The notes under the pieces are model-generated. The model searched no databases. It had not been told where the DNA came from and was given only the letters and a program-made list of their open reading frames with translations. This document shows positions 33,990-42,779 of a DNA stretch of 64,000 nt, one piece after another. The DNA is from Candidatus Woesearchaeota archaeon (GTDB lineage: Archaea > Nanobdellota > Nanobdellia > Woesearchaeales > JAFGUC01), in the NCBI GenBank assembly GCA_016938695.1, contig JAFGUC010000006.1, positions 325,633-389,632 on the forward strand. Direction: 5' to 3'. The number at the start of each line of letters is the position of its first letter. Positions within the stretch are counted from its first letter, which is position 1. The position numbers were made by a program, and so were the translations under genes.

Positions 33990-35885
33990 ATGACTAATAA
34001 ATTTGATATGGGAAATATTGATATTGCTTGGTGTCCTGGTTGTGGTGATTTTGGAATATTGGCAACATTAAAGGAAGTTTTTTCAGAGTTAAATTATGAT
34101 CCTAAAGATGTTGTTCTAGTTTCAGGTATTGGTCAAGCTGCAAAAACTCCACAATATGTCAAATCAAATTTTTTTAATGGTTTACATGGTAGAGCTTTAC
34201 CTCCTGCAACAGGAATATCTTTATCGAATCCTAATTTGAAAGTAATTGTTACAAGTGGTGACGGTGATATGTATGGAGAAGGGGGAAATCATTTCATTCA
34301 CGCAATCCGACGTAATCCAAATATTACAGTCTTTGTCTATAATAATATGATTTATGGATTGACAAAAGGTCAAGCATCACCAACAAGTCTTGTTGGAATG
34401 AAAACACCTGTACAAGTTAATGGTGTCTTTTTAGAACCATTTAATCCGTTGGCAGTTGCAATCAGTTTAGATGCTTCTTTTGTCGCTCGAACATCTATAA
34501 CTGACATTGAACACAGCAAAGAAATTTTCAAGAAGGCATTGGAGCACAAGGGATTTTCATTGGTTGACATTTTTCAGCCATGTGTTAGTTTTAATAAATT
34601 AAATACATATGAATGGTTTAGAGATAACACTTATTATCTTAATTCAAATCACGACGTGCATGATAGAAATTTAGCTTTTTCTAAAGCTACAGAAACAATT
34701 GAGCATGGTAAATTGCCTTTAGGGATTTTTTATATTTCAAAAGAAAAGAAAACAATTAATGAATTTGTAATTGGCAATACTAAGGATTCTACTCCATTGT
34801 ATAATCATGAAGTTGATTATGATAAACTTGATAAGTTACTTGATAGTAAAATTGAACGTGAGATTATTACAAATTCTGTTGTTGATGATAATGAATTTGT
34901 TGCGAAAATTGTTGAACAATGGAATGAAACTCATAATGTCAAATCTTTTGTTTTGGCTGTAAGTAATTTTTCTTTTAAATCTGGTCAACATATTAGTGTT
35001 GGTTTTAAAGATGGAAGAAAAATAAATGGAAAAGACAAAATTCCTTTGAGTATTTCTAATCCACCAACTGATAAAGATAAAATAATTATTACATTTAAAG
35101 AGGTTGGCTTGTTTACAAGTGAATTGGCTAAATGTAAAATTGGTGATGAATTAATTATTAGTAAACCGTTTGGAAATACTTTTATTGTCGATGATAAAAC
35201 TGCAGATGACTTCATAATATTGTCTGGCGGAACTGGTATTACTCCTTTTATGAGTGGTATTAGATTTTTGCTAGCTAAAAACATGAAAAATAATGTAATT
35301 TTGTTTGATGGTAATTTGACAGAGAATGATATTATTTTTAGAGATGAATTAGGCAGAATAAATAATGAACGTGACAATGTTAAAATTGTGCACGTTTTAT
35401 CAAATGCAACATCTGAATGTGGTATTGGTGAAAAAGGTTTTATCACTAAGGATTTAATATTAAAATATGCTAATGATTTATCAAAATACAAATGGATGAT
35501 TTGTGGTCCGCCTGTTATGATTAAAGCAATGCAATCTGTTCTTATTGAATTAAATATTCCTAAAGAAAAGATTCTTGTCGAGGAATGGAATCAAACTTGT
35601 GAACCCGCAAAAAAATTAGGTGATAATATGGAGAATGCAATTTTATCAAATGGTACTAAAGAAGTTGAATTAAGTCCTGGTCCAATAATTAAAGCTGCTG
35701 AAGAATTAGGAGTTCCTTTTTTATGCAGACAAGGTGTTTGTGGAACTTGTAAGATAACTATTGAAGAAGGAATGGAAAACTTAGAAGAGTTAACAGAAAA
35801 AGAAAAAGCAATGAACCTTGCTCCTAATCAAAGACTTAGTTGTCAAGCAAAAATCAAAGGTGGAAAGGTTAGGATTAGTTTTTAG
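33990..35885 (+). CDS. 2-oxoacid oxidoreductase beta fused to FNR-like reductase and 2Fe-2S ferredoxin
   Basis: 631 residues. Residues 1-285: thiamine-diphosphate beta subunit with WCPGCGDFG, the TPP motif [12 protein letters not shown] and [12 protein letters not shown]. Residues ~300-530: ferredoxin-NAD(P) reductase-like module with [12 protein letters not shown] and [13 protein letters not shown]. Residues ~545-631: plant-type ferredoxin, [13 protein letters not shown] plus Cys618. The third cysteine for the 4Fe-4S cluster, normally GIGCS, is glutamine 49 (GIGQAAKTP); Cys15, Cys18 and Cys198 remain. Paired with the preceding fusion it should complete an alpha/beta/gamma oxidoreductase with its own electron-transfer chain. 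Overlaps radC by 4 bases. Confidence 0.88.
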   Translation: MTNKFDMGNIDIAWCPGCGDFGILATLKEVFSELNYDPKDVVLVSGIGQAAKTPQYVKSNFFNGLHGRALPPATGISLSNPNLKVIVTSGDGDMYGEGGNHFIHAIRRNPNITVFVYNNMIYGLTKGQASPTSLVGMKTPVQVNGVFLEPFNPLAVAISLDASFVARTSITDIEHSKEIFKKALEHKGFSLVDIFQPCVSFNKLNTYEWFRDNTYYLNSNHDVHDRNLAFSKATETIEHGKLPLGIFYISKEKKTINEFVIGNTKDSTPLYNHEVDYDKLDKLLDSKIEREIITNSVVDDNEFVAKIVEQWNETHNVKSFVLAVSNFSFKSGQHISVGFKDGRKINGKDKIPLSISNPPTDKDKIIITFKEVGLFTSELAKCKIGDELIISKPFGNTFIVDDKTADDFIILSGGTGITPFMSGIRFLLAKNMKNNVILFDGNLTENDIIFRDELGRINNERDNVKIVHVLSNATSECGIGEKGFITKDLILKYANDLSKYKWMICGPPVMIKAMQSVLIELNIPKEKILVEEWNQTCEPAKKLGDNMENAILSNGTKEVELSPGPIIKAAEELGVPFLCRQGVCGTCKITIEEGMENLEELTEKEKAMNLAPNQRLSCQAKIKGGKVRISF

Positions 35886-36535
35886 ATTATGCTATTCCAA
35901 CCGTTATCATGTATTATTACATGATCTAATACTTTGATTTGAAGTAGGTTTCCTGCTTTTACGATTTCTTGAGTTGTGGTTATGTCTTCAGTTGATGGCT
36001 CGCCTGAGTTTGAGGGATGATTATGTACTAAAATTATTGAATTGGCTGATTCTTTTATTGCATTTTTGAAAACTTCGCGTGGATGAACAACGGACATATT
36101 AAGTGTCCCTATTGAAACAAGGTCTTTTTTAATAATCTCGTTTCTGGAGTTTAGTAATAATGTATAAAAGTATTCCTTTTTCTTGCCTAATAAATCGTCT
36201 TTGAAGTAATTGTAAACATCTTTTGCTGAACAAATTATTTTTGGTTGATCTTCTTTTTTTTGTGTTCTTTTTAGAATTTCAAAAATACATTTTAATTTGA
36301 TTGCTTTAATTTTTCCAATTCCTTTTATTTTAGTTAATTCGTAAATAGTTGCATTTTTTATTTTTTCTAAGCCAATTGTTTTTATTATTTCGTTACTTGT
36401 TTCGATTGCATTAATTTCTTTTGACCCTGTTCCAATAATTATTGCTAGAAGTTCTGCGTTACTTAATGAAGTAGGACCAAAATTTAAGAATCGCTCACGA
36501 GGTCTATCATTTTGAATGATGTCTTTTATTTTCAT
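35882..36535 (-). CDS. radC: RadC/JAB-domain protein
   Basis: 217 residues. N-terminal helix-hairpin-helix-like part ([36 protein letters not shown]) and C-terminal JAMM metalloprotease-like motif VHPREVF...[17 protein letters not shown]. RadC-type proteins are widespread in bacteria and scattered in archaea; their role in DNA metabolism is unproved. The HPSG of the usual motif reads HPSNSG. Confidence 0.88.
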   Translation of the reverse strand: MKIKDIIQNDRPRERFLNFGPTSLSNAELLAIIIGTGSKEINAIETSNEIIKTIGLEKIKNATIYELTKIKGIGKIKAIKLKCIFEILKRTQKKEDQPKIICSAKDVYNYFKDDLLGKKKEYFYTLLLNSRNEIIKKDLVSIGTLNMSVVHPREVFKNAIKESANSIILVHNHPSNSGEPSTEDITTTQEIVKAGNLLQIKVLDHVIIHDNGWNSII

Positions 36536-36576
36536 ATACTAATTTTTGTAAGAATGTAATAAAAAAATTTATGTGA

Positions 36577-38649
36577 TTAATTGGATAACCAATTTAGTAC
36601 AGTTTCTTGTACTGTTACATCATTGAGCATTTTGTTGTGAAGATATTTTCCAAAGCTACAGTTTCCTTGAATTTCTTTAGTTTCAATTGCATAATTTAGT
36701 AGAACGTTTTCTTTAGTTACGATTCCGTCACCATCTATTTTGTCAGTATCGCAACCAGTACCATAAATGATGTATAATGGTATTTTGGTTTGCTTGCTAT
36801 TTAATCGAGTAAGGAATACACTATTTTTGGTCATATCTTGACATTCTTTTTCTGAACCCATTGTTGAACATAAACTTTCAACTTTGCCTTCTACGCCGTA
36901 ATTTGGAGTTCCAATCTCTATTAATTTGTCAATTGAATTGTTACCAAATAATTCAATGTAGTATCTTGTAACAAGGCCACCCATTGAATGTGCGACAATT
37001 GTTACTTTGTCTGACTTTGTATGTTCTTTTATGTTCTCAATTATTTCTTTTAATCTTATTGCATAATTTTCAATACTTTCTGTTTTTCTTACGACAAACA
37101 TATTTGTGTCAATTATTGAATAATACGAAGCACTAATTGAGATTGGATAAGCCATTTTACTCCAGATTTGATTTGAATCTTCTAATTCTAAATAATCTCC
37201 TGCGTTAACGTATCCTTTACTTTCGAAATATTCTTGAAAGCTTACAAAACTTGTTAATGATTCTTCAATTGGGCTGTCTTTACTAAATGAATGACCATGA
37301 ATGAATATTATTGGTGTTTTTGATGTTATTTCACAGTTTGTGCAGTTGTTATTAATGCAACATTGTGGTTTATTATCTTGTATTGTTTGAATTGTTTGGT
37401 ATTCAATTTGTGGTAGAATAACTACTTTTGGTATTGTTATTGTGTTATTTAGTGATACGTTTTTTGCAAGGCAATAATTTAGAAAATTTGTAATCTCAGT
37501 ATCATTGATTGTTTTATTTGCTTCATTTAATGATGCCGTTTGTTTTGAAATTTCTTTTAATGTGTTACATTGGGTTGTTTTGTTTATTGTTATATTGTAA
37601 TTGCTTAGTTCGGCTATTTTTTGATTTATCTCGTTTTGTATTTGTGAATTATATACTGATATTGAATTTTGTGTTTGATTTAATATGTTTTTAATTGATT
37701 CGTCTATTAATGTTAATTCTATTAAGTTAGGAGTGTTGATTGTTGATTTTAGTTGTTTTAGTTTTTCTATGTTGTTTAGTATATTTGATATTTTTATGGA
37801 ATTGTTTATTTTACTGTAAAAGTTGAATGAATCATTTAATTTATTAAAATTATTACTTATGTTTGTTAGAATCTGAATTGTTTTGTTATACTCGTTGTAT
37901 TTTCTTATAATTGTATTATATTCTTTTTGTGCTTTGTTTAATACATCGCTAAGTTGTGTCATTGTTTGATTATTCAATCTATCATTTAGTGTTGTGTATT
38001 CATTTTGTATCCAGAGATTAATTAGAAGCTTTTTAGTTGAATTAATTTTTTCAATTGTTTTAGGATCATAACTTAATGTCATAATATTACTTATTTGTGC
38101 AAAGTATTTGTCTAATGAATTAAGTTGAGTACTTATTCTGATGTATTCTTGCAGATTATCCTTTGTTTGATTGATTATTTCTTGTTCTTTTGTGTTTAGT
38201 GTATAGTCAACAGTTAGAAGTGCTGTTTTTTTGTATTCTTTTTCATCTGTTGGGCAAAGGAATGTTTTTGTACTTTTACAATTTAATTTTACATAAAATA
38301 TTTGCTCACCAATTCCTTTTGTATCTAAATTCAATGTGATATTCTTGTTCTTTAGATCTTTTGAATTTTGAGTTTCATTTAATATGTATTTGTTGTTTTT
38401 TGTGTCATATACTGTAAATGTGCAAGTTGCATCGCAAAACCAGAATTTATTTGTTGAGATTTTATAGTTAACATCAAATGTTTCATTATTTTGAACTTGT
38501 ATAACTTTTTGTTGTGGTGATATTTTAACATGAAGTTCTTGTGATAAGAGAAAACTAAGATTAGTGCCAATGATTGTAACAATTGATATTAATATGAATA
38601 GTGCAGGTATTAGTATTATTATCTTTTGTTTTAGGCTTAATTTTTTCAT
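36577..38649 (-). CDS. Membrane-anchored or secreted alpha/beta-hydrolase (lipase-like) with coiled coil
   Basis: 690 residues. N-terminal membrane helix (about 10-30), a cysteine-containing beta-rich domain, then a long coiled coil (about 150-400, Asn/Gln/Ile-rich), and a C-terminal hydrolase: TPIIFIHGHSFSK (oxyanion HG), TIVAHSMGGLVTRYY (GxSxG nucleophile), GTPNYGVEG, and GDGIVTKENVLL with LHNKML for the acid/base region. It resembles triacylglycerol lipases or phospholipases displayed outside the cell. The target could be host or bacterial lipids (inference). Asparagine-rich sequons fit surface glycosylation. Confidence 0.75.
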   Translation of the reverse strand: MKKLSLKQKIIILIPALFILISIVTIIGTNLSFLLSQELHVKISPQQKVIQVQNNETFDVNYKISTNKFWFCDATCTFTVYDTKNNKYILNETQNSKDLKNKNITLNLDTKGIGEQIFYVKLNCKSTKTFLCPTDEKEYKKTALLTVDYTLNTKEQEIINQTKDNLQEYIRISTQLNSLDKYFAQISNIMTLSYDPKTIEKINSTKKLLINLWIQNEYTTLNDRLNNQTMTQLSDVLNKAQKEYNTIIRKYNEYNKTIQILTNISNNFNKLNDSFNFYSKINNSIKISNILNNIEKLKQLKSTINTPNLIELTLIDESIKNILNQTQNSISVYNSQIQNEINQKIAELSNYNITINKTTQCNTLKEISKQTASLNEANKTINDTEITNFLNYCLAKNVSLNNTITIPKVVILPQIEYQTIQTIQDNKPQCCINNNCTNCEITSKTPIIFIHGHSFSKDSPIEESLTSFVSFQEYFESKGYVNAGDYLELEDSNQIWSKMAYPISISASYYSIIDTNMFVVRKTESIENYAIRLKEIIENIKEHTKSDKVTIVAHSMGGLVTRYYIELFGNNSIDKLIEIGTPNYGVEGKVESLCSTMGSEKECQDMTKNSVFLTRLNSKQTKIPLYIIYGTGCDTDKIDGDGIVTKENVLLNYAIETKEIQGNCSFGKYLHNKMLNDVTVQETVLNWLSN

Positions 38650-38708
38650 AATTTATTTTTTATTTTATCTAATTATAAAATTTACTAAAAAAATTAAAAA
38701 AAGAGAAA

Positions 38709-38927
38709 TTAAATCATTTCTCCTATTTCTACATACTCTTGTTCAACAAACTCATTTTCAACAGTTGAAAACACTTCATTTTCTGGAACTATTTCTACTT
38801 GTTCTTCAATTGGAGCATTTGTATTTGCTGTGTTCTGAGTGTTTGTTGAAGCGTTTGGTGCAATAGTACACGCAGTTATAACTGACAGTAGCAGTAATAA
38901 TGATGTAAATATTACTATTTTATTCAT
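38709..38927 (-). CDS. Small secreted lipoprotein
   Basis: 72 residues. The N-terminus MNKIVIFTSLLLLLSVITAC ends in a lipobox-like VITAC; the mature part is Asn/Thr/Glu-rich, probably an extended linker. The ATG at 38927 follows a GGTGG ribosome-binding site and overlaps the end of the preceding coiled-coil gene by 8 bases. The longer frame upstream would add residues before the signal peptide and is unlikely. Confidence 0.6.
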   Translation of the reverse strand: MNKIVIFTSLLLLLSVITACTIAPNASTNTQNTANTNAPIEEQVEIVPENEVFSTVENEFVEQEYVEIGEMI

Positions 38928-39807
38928 TTCTACCACCTGTGCTGTTCCTGGTTGTACTTTCTTCATCTTCATCTGTGTTGTTTGTTCTTGTATTAGCTTC
39001 TTCTTTTTCTTCTATTCTTTCTTGAACTCTTTGTGCAACTCTGTCTTGTATTCTTTGACTAACTTTTTCTTGAAGTCTTTCTTGTATCTTATCTTCGACT
39101 TTTTCAGCAATTGCTTTTCTAAGAATTGTTGCTTTTGCAACTTGCTCTTTAACTTTACCTAATACTTCTTGCTTTTTTTCTTTAGAGAGTTCTTTATATC
39201 TATTTTCTAATTCTTGTTTTATTTCATTGACTTTCATTTGACCTTGTTGGATCTTTTGAATTGCTGTTTCGTTGATACTTAGACCTAATTTATTGAACAA
39301 TTGTTTTGCTGTTTCAGCGTTGTATTTGTTTTTCAGTTGCTGAAATTCATCTTTACGTTCTTGAATTCTTTGTTCAATTTTTGATTTTGTTTGTTCTCTA
39401 ATTTGTTTTTTTTCTTCAGAAGATATTTCTTTTGATACAAGTTCTCTAAATTCTTTTGTTAGATTTATTGATTCTTGTTTCAATTGAACGTATAATTCTA
39501 CTAATGATTCTTCTGTTGTATAATCGATATCATTTATTGTATCAATTATTTCTTCTAAATCGTTAAGAATATTTTCTGCTTCGTTTTGTATTGAATCATT
39601 TAGATATTCTATTACGTCTTGACCAATAATAATGTTTTTTTCAATAGATTGTTTTAATTGTAGGAATCTTACTTCTGCTCCAAAGTTGTATTGGAAGCTT
39701 GACACTTCTGAATCTGTGCAATTTTGGCACTCTGTACTATTATCTGCTACAACAAATGATAATACAAGTAATGCGCTTAACATCATGCTTAATAGTATTT
39801 TTTTCAT
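38920..39807 (-). CDS. Secreted coiled-coil protein
   Basis: 295 residues. Signal peptide MKKILLSMMLSALLVLSFVV, then a highly charged Glu/Lys/Gln/Arg helical region with coiled-coil periodicity (EKVEDKIQERLQEKV, SQRIQDRVAQRVQERIEE) and an Asn/Thr/Asp-rich end. Two cysteines near the N-terminus (ECQNC) could form a disulfide. No known domain. Start: ATG at 39807 behind a full GGAGGTTG ribosome-binding site; the further upstream frame is promoter DNA with the GGAACA repeats. Likely a surface or extracellular filament-like protein. Confidence 0.65.
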   Translation of the reverse strand: MKKILLSMMLSALLVLSFVVADNSTECQNCTDSEVSSFQYNFGAEVRFLQLKQSIEKNIIIGQDVIEYLNDSIQNEAENILNDLEEIIDTINDIDYTTEESLVELYVQLKQESINLTKEFRELVSKEISSEEKKQIREQTKSKIEQRIQERKDEFQQLKNKYNAETAKQLFNKLGLSINETAIQKIQQGQMKVNEIKQELENRYKELSKEKKQEVLGKVKEQVAKATILRKAIAEKVEDKIQERLQEKVSQRIQDRVAQRVQERIEEKEEANTRTNNTDEDEESTTRNSTGGRNE

Positions 39808-39845
39808 TTTCAACCTCCAGACTGTTTGTCTTGTATTATAAAATA

Positions 39846-39889
39846 GGTGGAACAAGATATCTATTTTTGGTGGAACATACCGGAACAAG
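39846..39889. repeat. Triple GGAACA operator-like repeats
   Basis: Three copies of GGAACA (39849-39854, 39872-39877, 39882-39887), two of them in the longer context GGTGGAACA, spaced 23 and 10 bases. They lie directly upstream of a TATA-like TTTTATAATA on the minus strand (39833-39843) that would serve the coiled-coil/lipoprotein operon, and between that operon and the end of the gene for a membrane-bound winged-helix protein. They look like regulator binding sites (inference). Confidence 0.45.
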
Positions 39890-39898
39890 CCGGAAATC

Positions 39899-40582
39899 CT
39901 ATTTGTTTTTTAGAATTAGAGTATTTGACATTCCGTTTGGTGTTTTTTCAAGTATGTTTTTTCTTTTTAGAGATTCTATATTTCTTGAAAGTGAAGATTT
40001 AGGTAATTTACTTATTTTTTCTAGTTTGCTTTGAGTTAATTGACCTTTGTTTTTTTGTAGAATTTTAACTATTTCTTGTTGTCTTGGTGTTAATGTGTTA
40101 AAATTCAATTTGGTCTTTTTCTTTTTTAATTTTAGAATTACTGTTGTTATTATTGCTAGTAGTAAAATTGTTCCTATAATAATTGGCATAATTATGTTGC
40201 TATTTGTTGATTTTATTTGGTATTGCAATATTATTACAATTTTTCCAGTTCCAGCACCATATATGTTTAGATTTGCTGAATTTTCAATTCTTGTAAATGA
40301 TGATACTTTCATGTAGTTTACTACAGAATTTTTTGGAAGTGAAACCTTGAAATTGTATGGATCGTAAATGTCTTGAGTTGTTATGTTTAGTGTCCAGAAT
40401 CTTCCTTTCTTTGTTGTGAACTCTGGATTGTCTTGTGTTAATATTGCTTTATTGTTTGTAACGCCTTTAATTGTGGTTTTTCCAGTATCGTCAACGTTAA
40501 TTTGTAGATCTGCATAATATGCGAATACATTAGGAATTAATATTATAAAAAGCAGTAAAAGGGGCAATATTTGTTTTTTCAT
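39899..40582 (-). CDS. Membrane-anchored winged-helix regulator with extracytoplasmic domain
   Basis: 227 residues. Signal sequence, about 110 residues of beta-rich outer domain (YADLQINVDDTGKTTIKG), a membrane helix (IIMPIIIGTILLLAIITTV), then a cytosolic MarR-like winged helix (LTPRQQEIVKILQKNKGQ, LPKSSLSRNIESLKRKNIL). Such one-component membrane regulators are common in archaea. It may sense an envelope signal and control the downstream secreted-protein genes through the GGAACA repeats (inference from position). Confidence 0.75.
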   Translation of the reverse strand: MKKQILPLLLLFIILIPNVFAYYADLQINVDDTGKTTIKGVTNNKAILTQDNPEFTTKKGRFWTLNITTQDIYDPYNFKVSLPKNSVVNYMKVSSFTRIENSANLNIYGAGTGKIVIILQYQIKSTNSNIIMPIIIGTILLLAIITTVILKLKKKKTKLNFNTLTPRQQEIVKILQKNKGQLTQSKLEKISKLPKSSLSRNIESLKRKNILEKTPNGMSNTLILKNK

Positions 40583-40648
40583 GACAGTAGAGTAGACAAA
40601 TATATTTATAAATATGACTCATATATTATAATATAGGGTGATTGGTTT

Positions 40649-41347
40649 TTGAGTATTATTTCCGTTAATGAATTGACAAAGGAGTATGGACCTGTTCTTG
40701 CACTAAATAATGTATCTTTTAATGTCAAGGAAGGAGAGGTCTTTGGTATTCTTGGTCCAAATGGTTCTGGTAAGACTACTATGATTAAGATTCTGACTGG
40801 TCAAATTAAGCCGACATCTGGACATGCTCGTGTTTTAGATTATGATGTGAAGAAGAGTTCTATTACGATTCGTAAGCACGTTGGAATCATTCCTGAGCAA
40901 GAGACTCCTCCGAGTTTTTTGACTGCTGAAGAATATCTATATTTTATTGCTAAGGTTCGTAAGATTAAGGATATTGAGTTTAAAATCGGTTGGTGGATGG
41001 ATTATCTTGAATTTCGAAATCAAAAAGATTTGTTGTGCAAGGATTTATCTCGTGGAACCCGACAAAAGTTGATGATTGCTCAAGCATTTTTGCATGAACC
41101 AAAATTAGCGTTTATTGATGAGCCTCTTATCAATCTAGATCCAATCATGCAAGATAAGGTCAAGAAATTTATAAAATCTGAAGCGAAAAAGGGAAACACT
41201 ATTTTTGTTTCAACACATGTCCTAGATATTGCTGAGGATATTTGTGACAGTCTTGCAATAATTAACCATGGAAATTTGCTTTATGCTGGAAAGGTCAAGA
41301 AAAATTTAGAGAAATTTTTTATTAAATCGGTTAAGGGTAGTAAGTAA
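40649..41347 (+). CDS. ABC transporter ATP-binding protein
   Basis: 232 residues, CcmA/ABC-2 type: Walker A GPNGSGKTTM, Q-loop region, signature LSRGTRQKLMIAQ (in place of LSGGQ), Walker B LAFIDEPLINLDP and H-loop STHVLDIAED. Start: TTG at 40649, following GGGTGATTGGTT. It pairs with the membrane protein gene that begins one base later. Confidence 0.9.
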   Translation: MSIISVNELTKEYGPVLALNNVSFNVKEGEVFGILGPNGSGKTTMIKILTGQIKPTSGHARVLDYDVKKSSITIRKHVGIIPEQETPPSFLTAEEYLYFIAKVRKIKDIEFKIGWWMDYLEFRNQKDLLCKDLSRGTRQKLMIAQAFLHEPKLAFIDEPLINLDPIMQDKVKKFIKSEAKKGNTIFVSTHVLDIAEDICDSLAIINHGNLLYAGKVKKNLEKFFIKSVKGSK

Positions 41348-41348
41348 G

Positions 41349-42746
41349 ATGTTTGAATTGTTTACTTCTATGATAAAAGAAGAATGGAGAATTCATTCGA
41401 CTGTTTTTGGTAATATGGCTTTTATGTTCTTGCCTGTTCTTGCGTTTTTGTTGTCTATTGGACTTTCTATATCTTTACCTTTGTTTGTTTTATTATTCTC
41501 GGAGTTTTCTGTCTTGATTTTTATTCATTACTTGTTTCTGTTTTTTGGAATCAATATTGGTGCATTTGGATTATTTGGAAAAGAGTGGATGAATAGACGT
41601 TTTGGCCAAGCAAGTTTACTTGCATATTCTTCTCGTTCGCTTCCTATTAGTGAGAGAAAAGTGTTTTTTTATATGGTGTTAAAAGATATTGTTTATTATG
41701 CTTTCATCTGGATTATTCCAATCTTGCTAGGTTTATTTGTATCTTCTTTTTTTGTTAATATTGATTTTGGTCCTTTCCAAAATTATGCATTGAGTTTATC
41801 AGTATCATTTTTCTTGGGTTTGAGTTTTGTGTTTTTCTTATCAGTTTTATATGCTCATCTTGGGCGATGGTTTATTCTTGTTCTAGGAGCTGTTCTTGTG
41901 GGTGTTGTTAAATATTTTAATCTTAATTTTATTGATTTATTCACTGTCAAATTCTTTTTGACGTATGATTTCTCTTACATTCGTGAGTCTTTAATTTTGA
42001 TTTTTGTTTTCTTTTTTTTAGCTATTTTATTTGCAAGTTTTGATTTTCCTACGCATGTTTCAAGATTTAGAAATCATTTGGGAAAACTAGAAAAACTGTT
42101 TTCTAAGTTTGAATTTTCTGAATTTATAGCTAAAGACTTACTTGATTTCAAAAGAACGGGGGCGGGTTTGGGGAGAATATTTTTTTCATATTTATTTCCT
42201 GTAGGTTTTATTTGGTTTTTTTTGAGATTTTTTGTTGAGAAGGTAATTGATGCAAATTTCTTAGTTTTATTTGCAATTTTTATGGGATCTTTTTCGGCAT
42301 CAATTTATACCTGGATAACTGAATTTGATTTATTTGGCCAGTATTCTTTTTTACCAATTAAGCCATCTGACTTGATTAAATCAAAGATATATAGTTTTTC
42401 TATACTTAATTTAGTTTCATTCGTTATTTTGGTTGTTGCAGGTTTTGTCTATTCTAGTTTTTTGATGACTTTATTATCATTACTTGTATTTGGAATTGTT
42501 TCGTTCTTTTCTTTGGCAATTACAATATATTTAACTGGACTTATGCCAAGTGTTATGTTTATGAACTTTAAGGTTTTAGCTAAATATTTACTTGTAATTA
42601 TACCGTCTATGTTGGTTTTAGTTTTTGTGAATGTTTTATTTGATTGGTTGGTTTTATTGGTGCTTTTAGTCTTGTTTTTGCTTTCTTTTGTGATTTTTAG
42701 AAAAGCGTTCTTTAAGTGGGATGAGATTGAACAAAAAACATTCTAA
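41349..42746 (+). CDS. ABC transporter membrane protein
   Basis: 465 residues with about ten membrane helices, very Phe-rich. No signature motif stands out, but the position directly after an ABC ATPase gene (1 base gap) and the ABC-2-like topology make it the permease. Likely an exporter, because no binding protein accompanies it; its substrate is unknown. Confidence 0.8.
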   Translation: MFELFTSMIKEEWRIHSTVFGNMAFMFLPVLAFLLSIGLSISLPLFVLLFSEFSVLIFIHYLFLFFGINIGAFGLFGKEWMNRRFGQASLLAYSSRSLPISERKVFFYMVLKDIVYYAFIWIIPILLGLFVSSFFVNIDFGPFQNYALSLSVSFFLGLSFVFFLSVLYAHLGRWFILVLGAVLVGVVKYFNLNFIDLFTVKFFLTYDFSYIRESLILIFVFFFLAILFASFDFPTHVSRFRNHLGKLEKLFSKFEFSEFIAKDLLDFKRTGAGLGRIFFSYLFPVGFIWFFLRFFVEKVIDANFLVLFAIFMGSFSASIYTWITEFDLFGQYSFLPIKPSDLIKSKIYSFSILNLVSFVILVVAGFVYSSFLMTLLSLLVFGIVSFFSLAITIYLTGLMPSVMFMNFKVLAKYLLVIIPSMLVLVFVNVLFDWLVLLVLLVLFLLSFVIFRKAFFKWDEIEQKTF

Positions 42747-42779
42747 AAATATATAAAGGATTTAATTTGTTGTTAGTTG

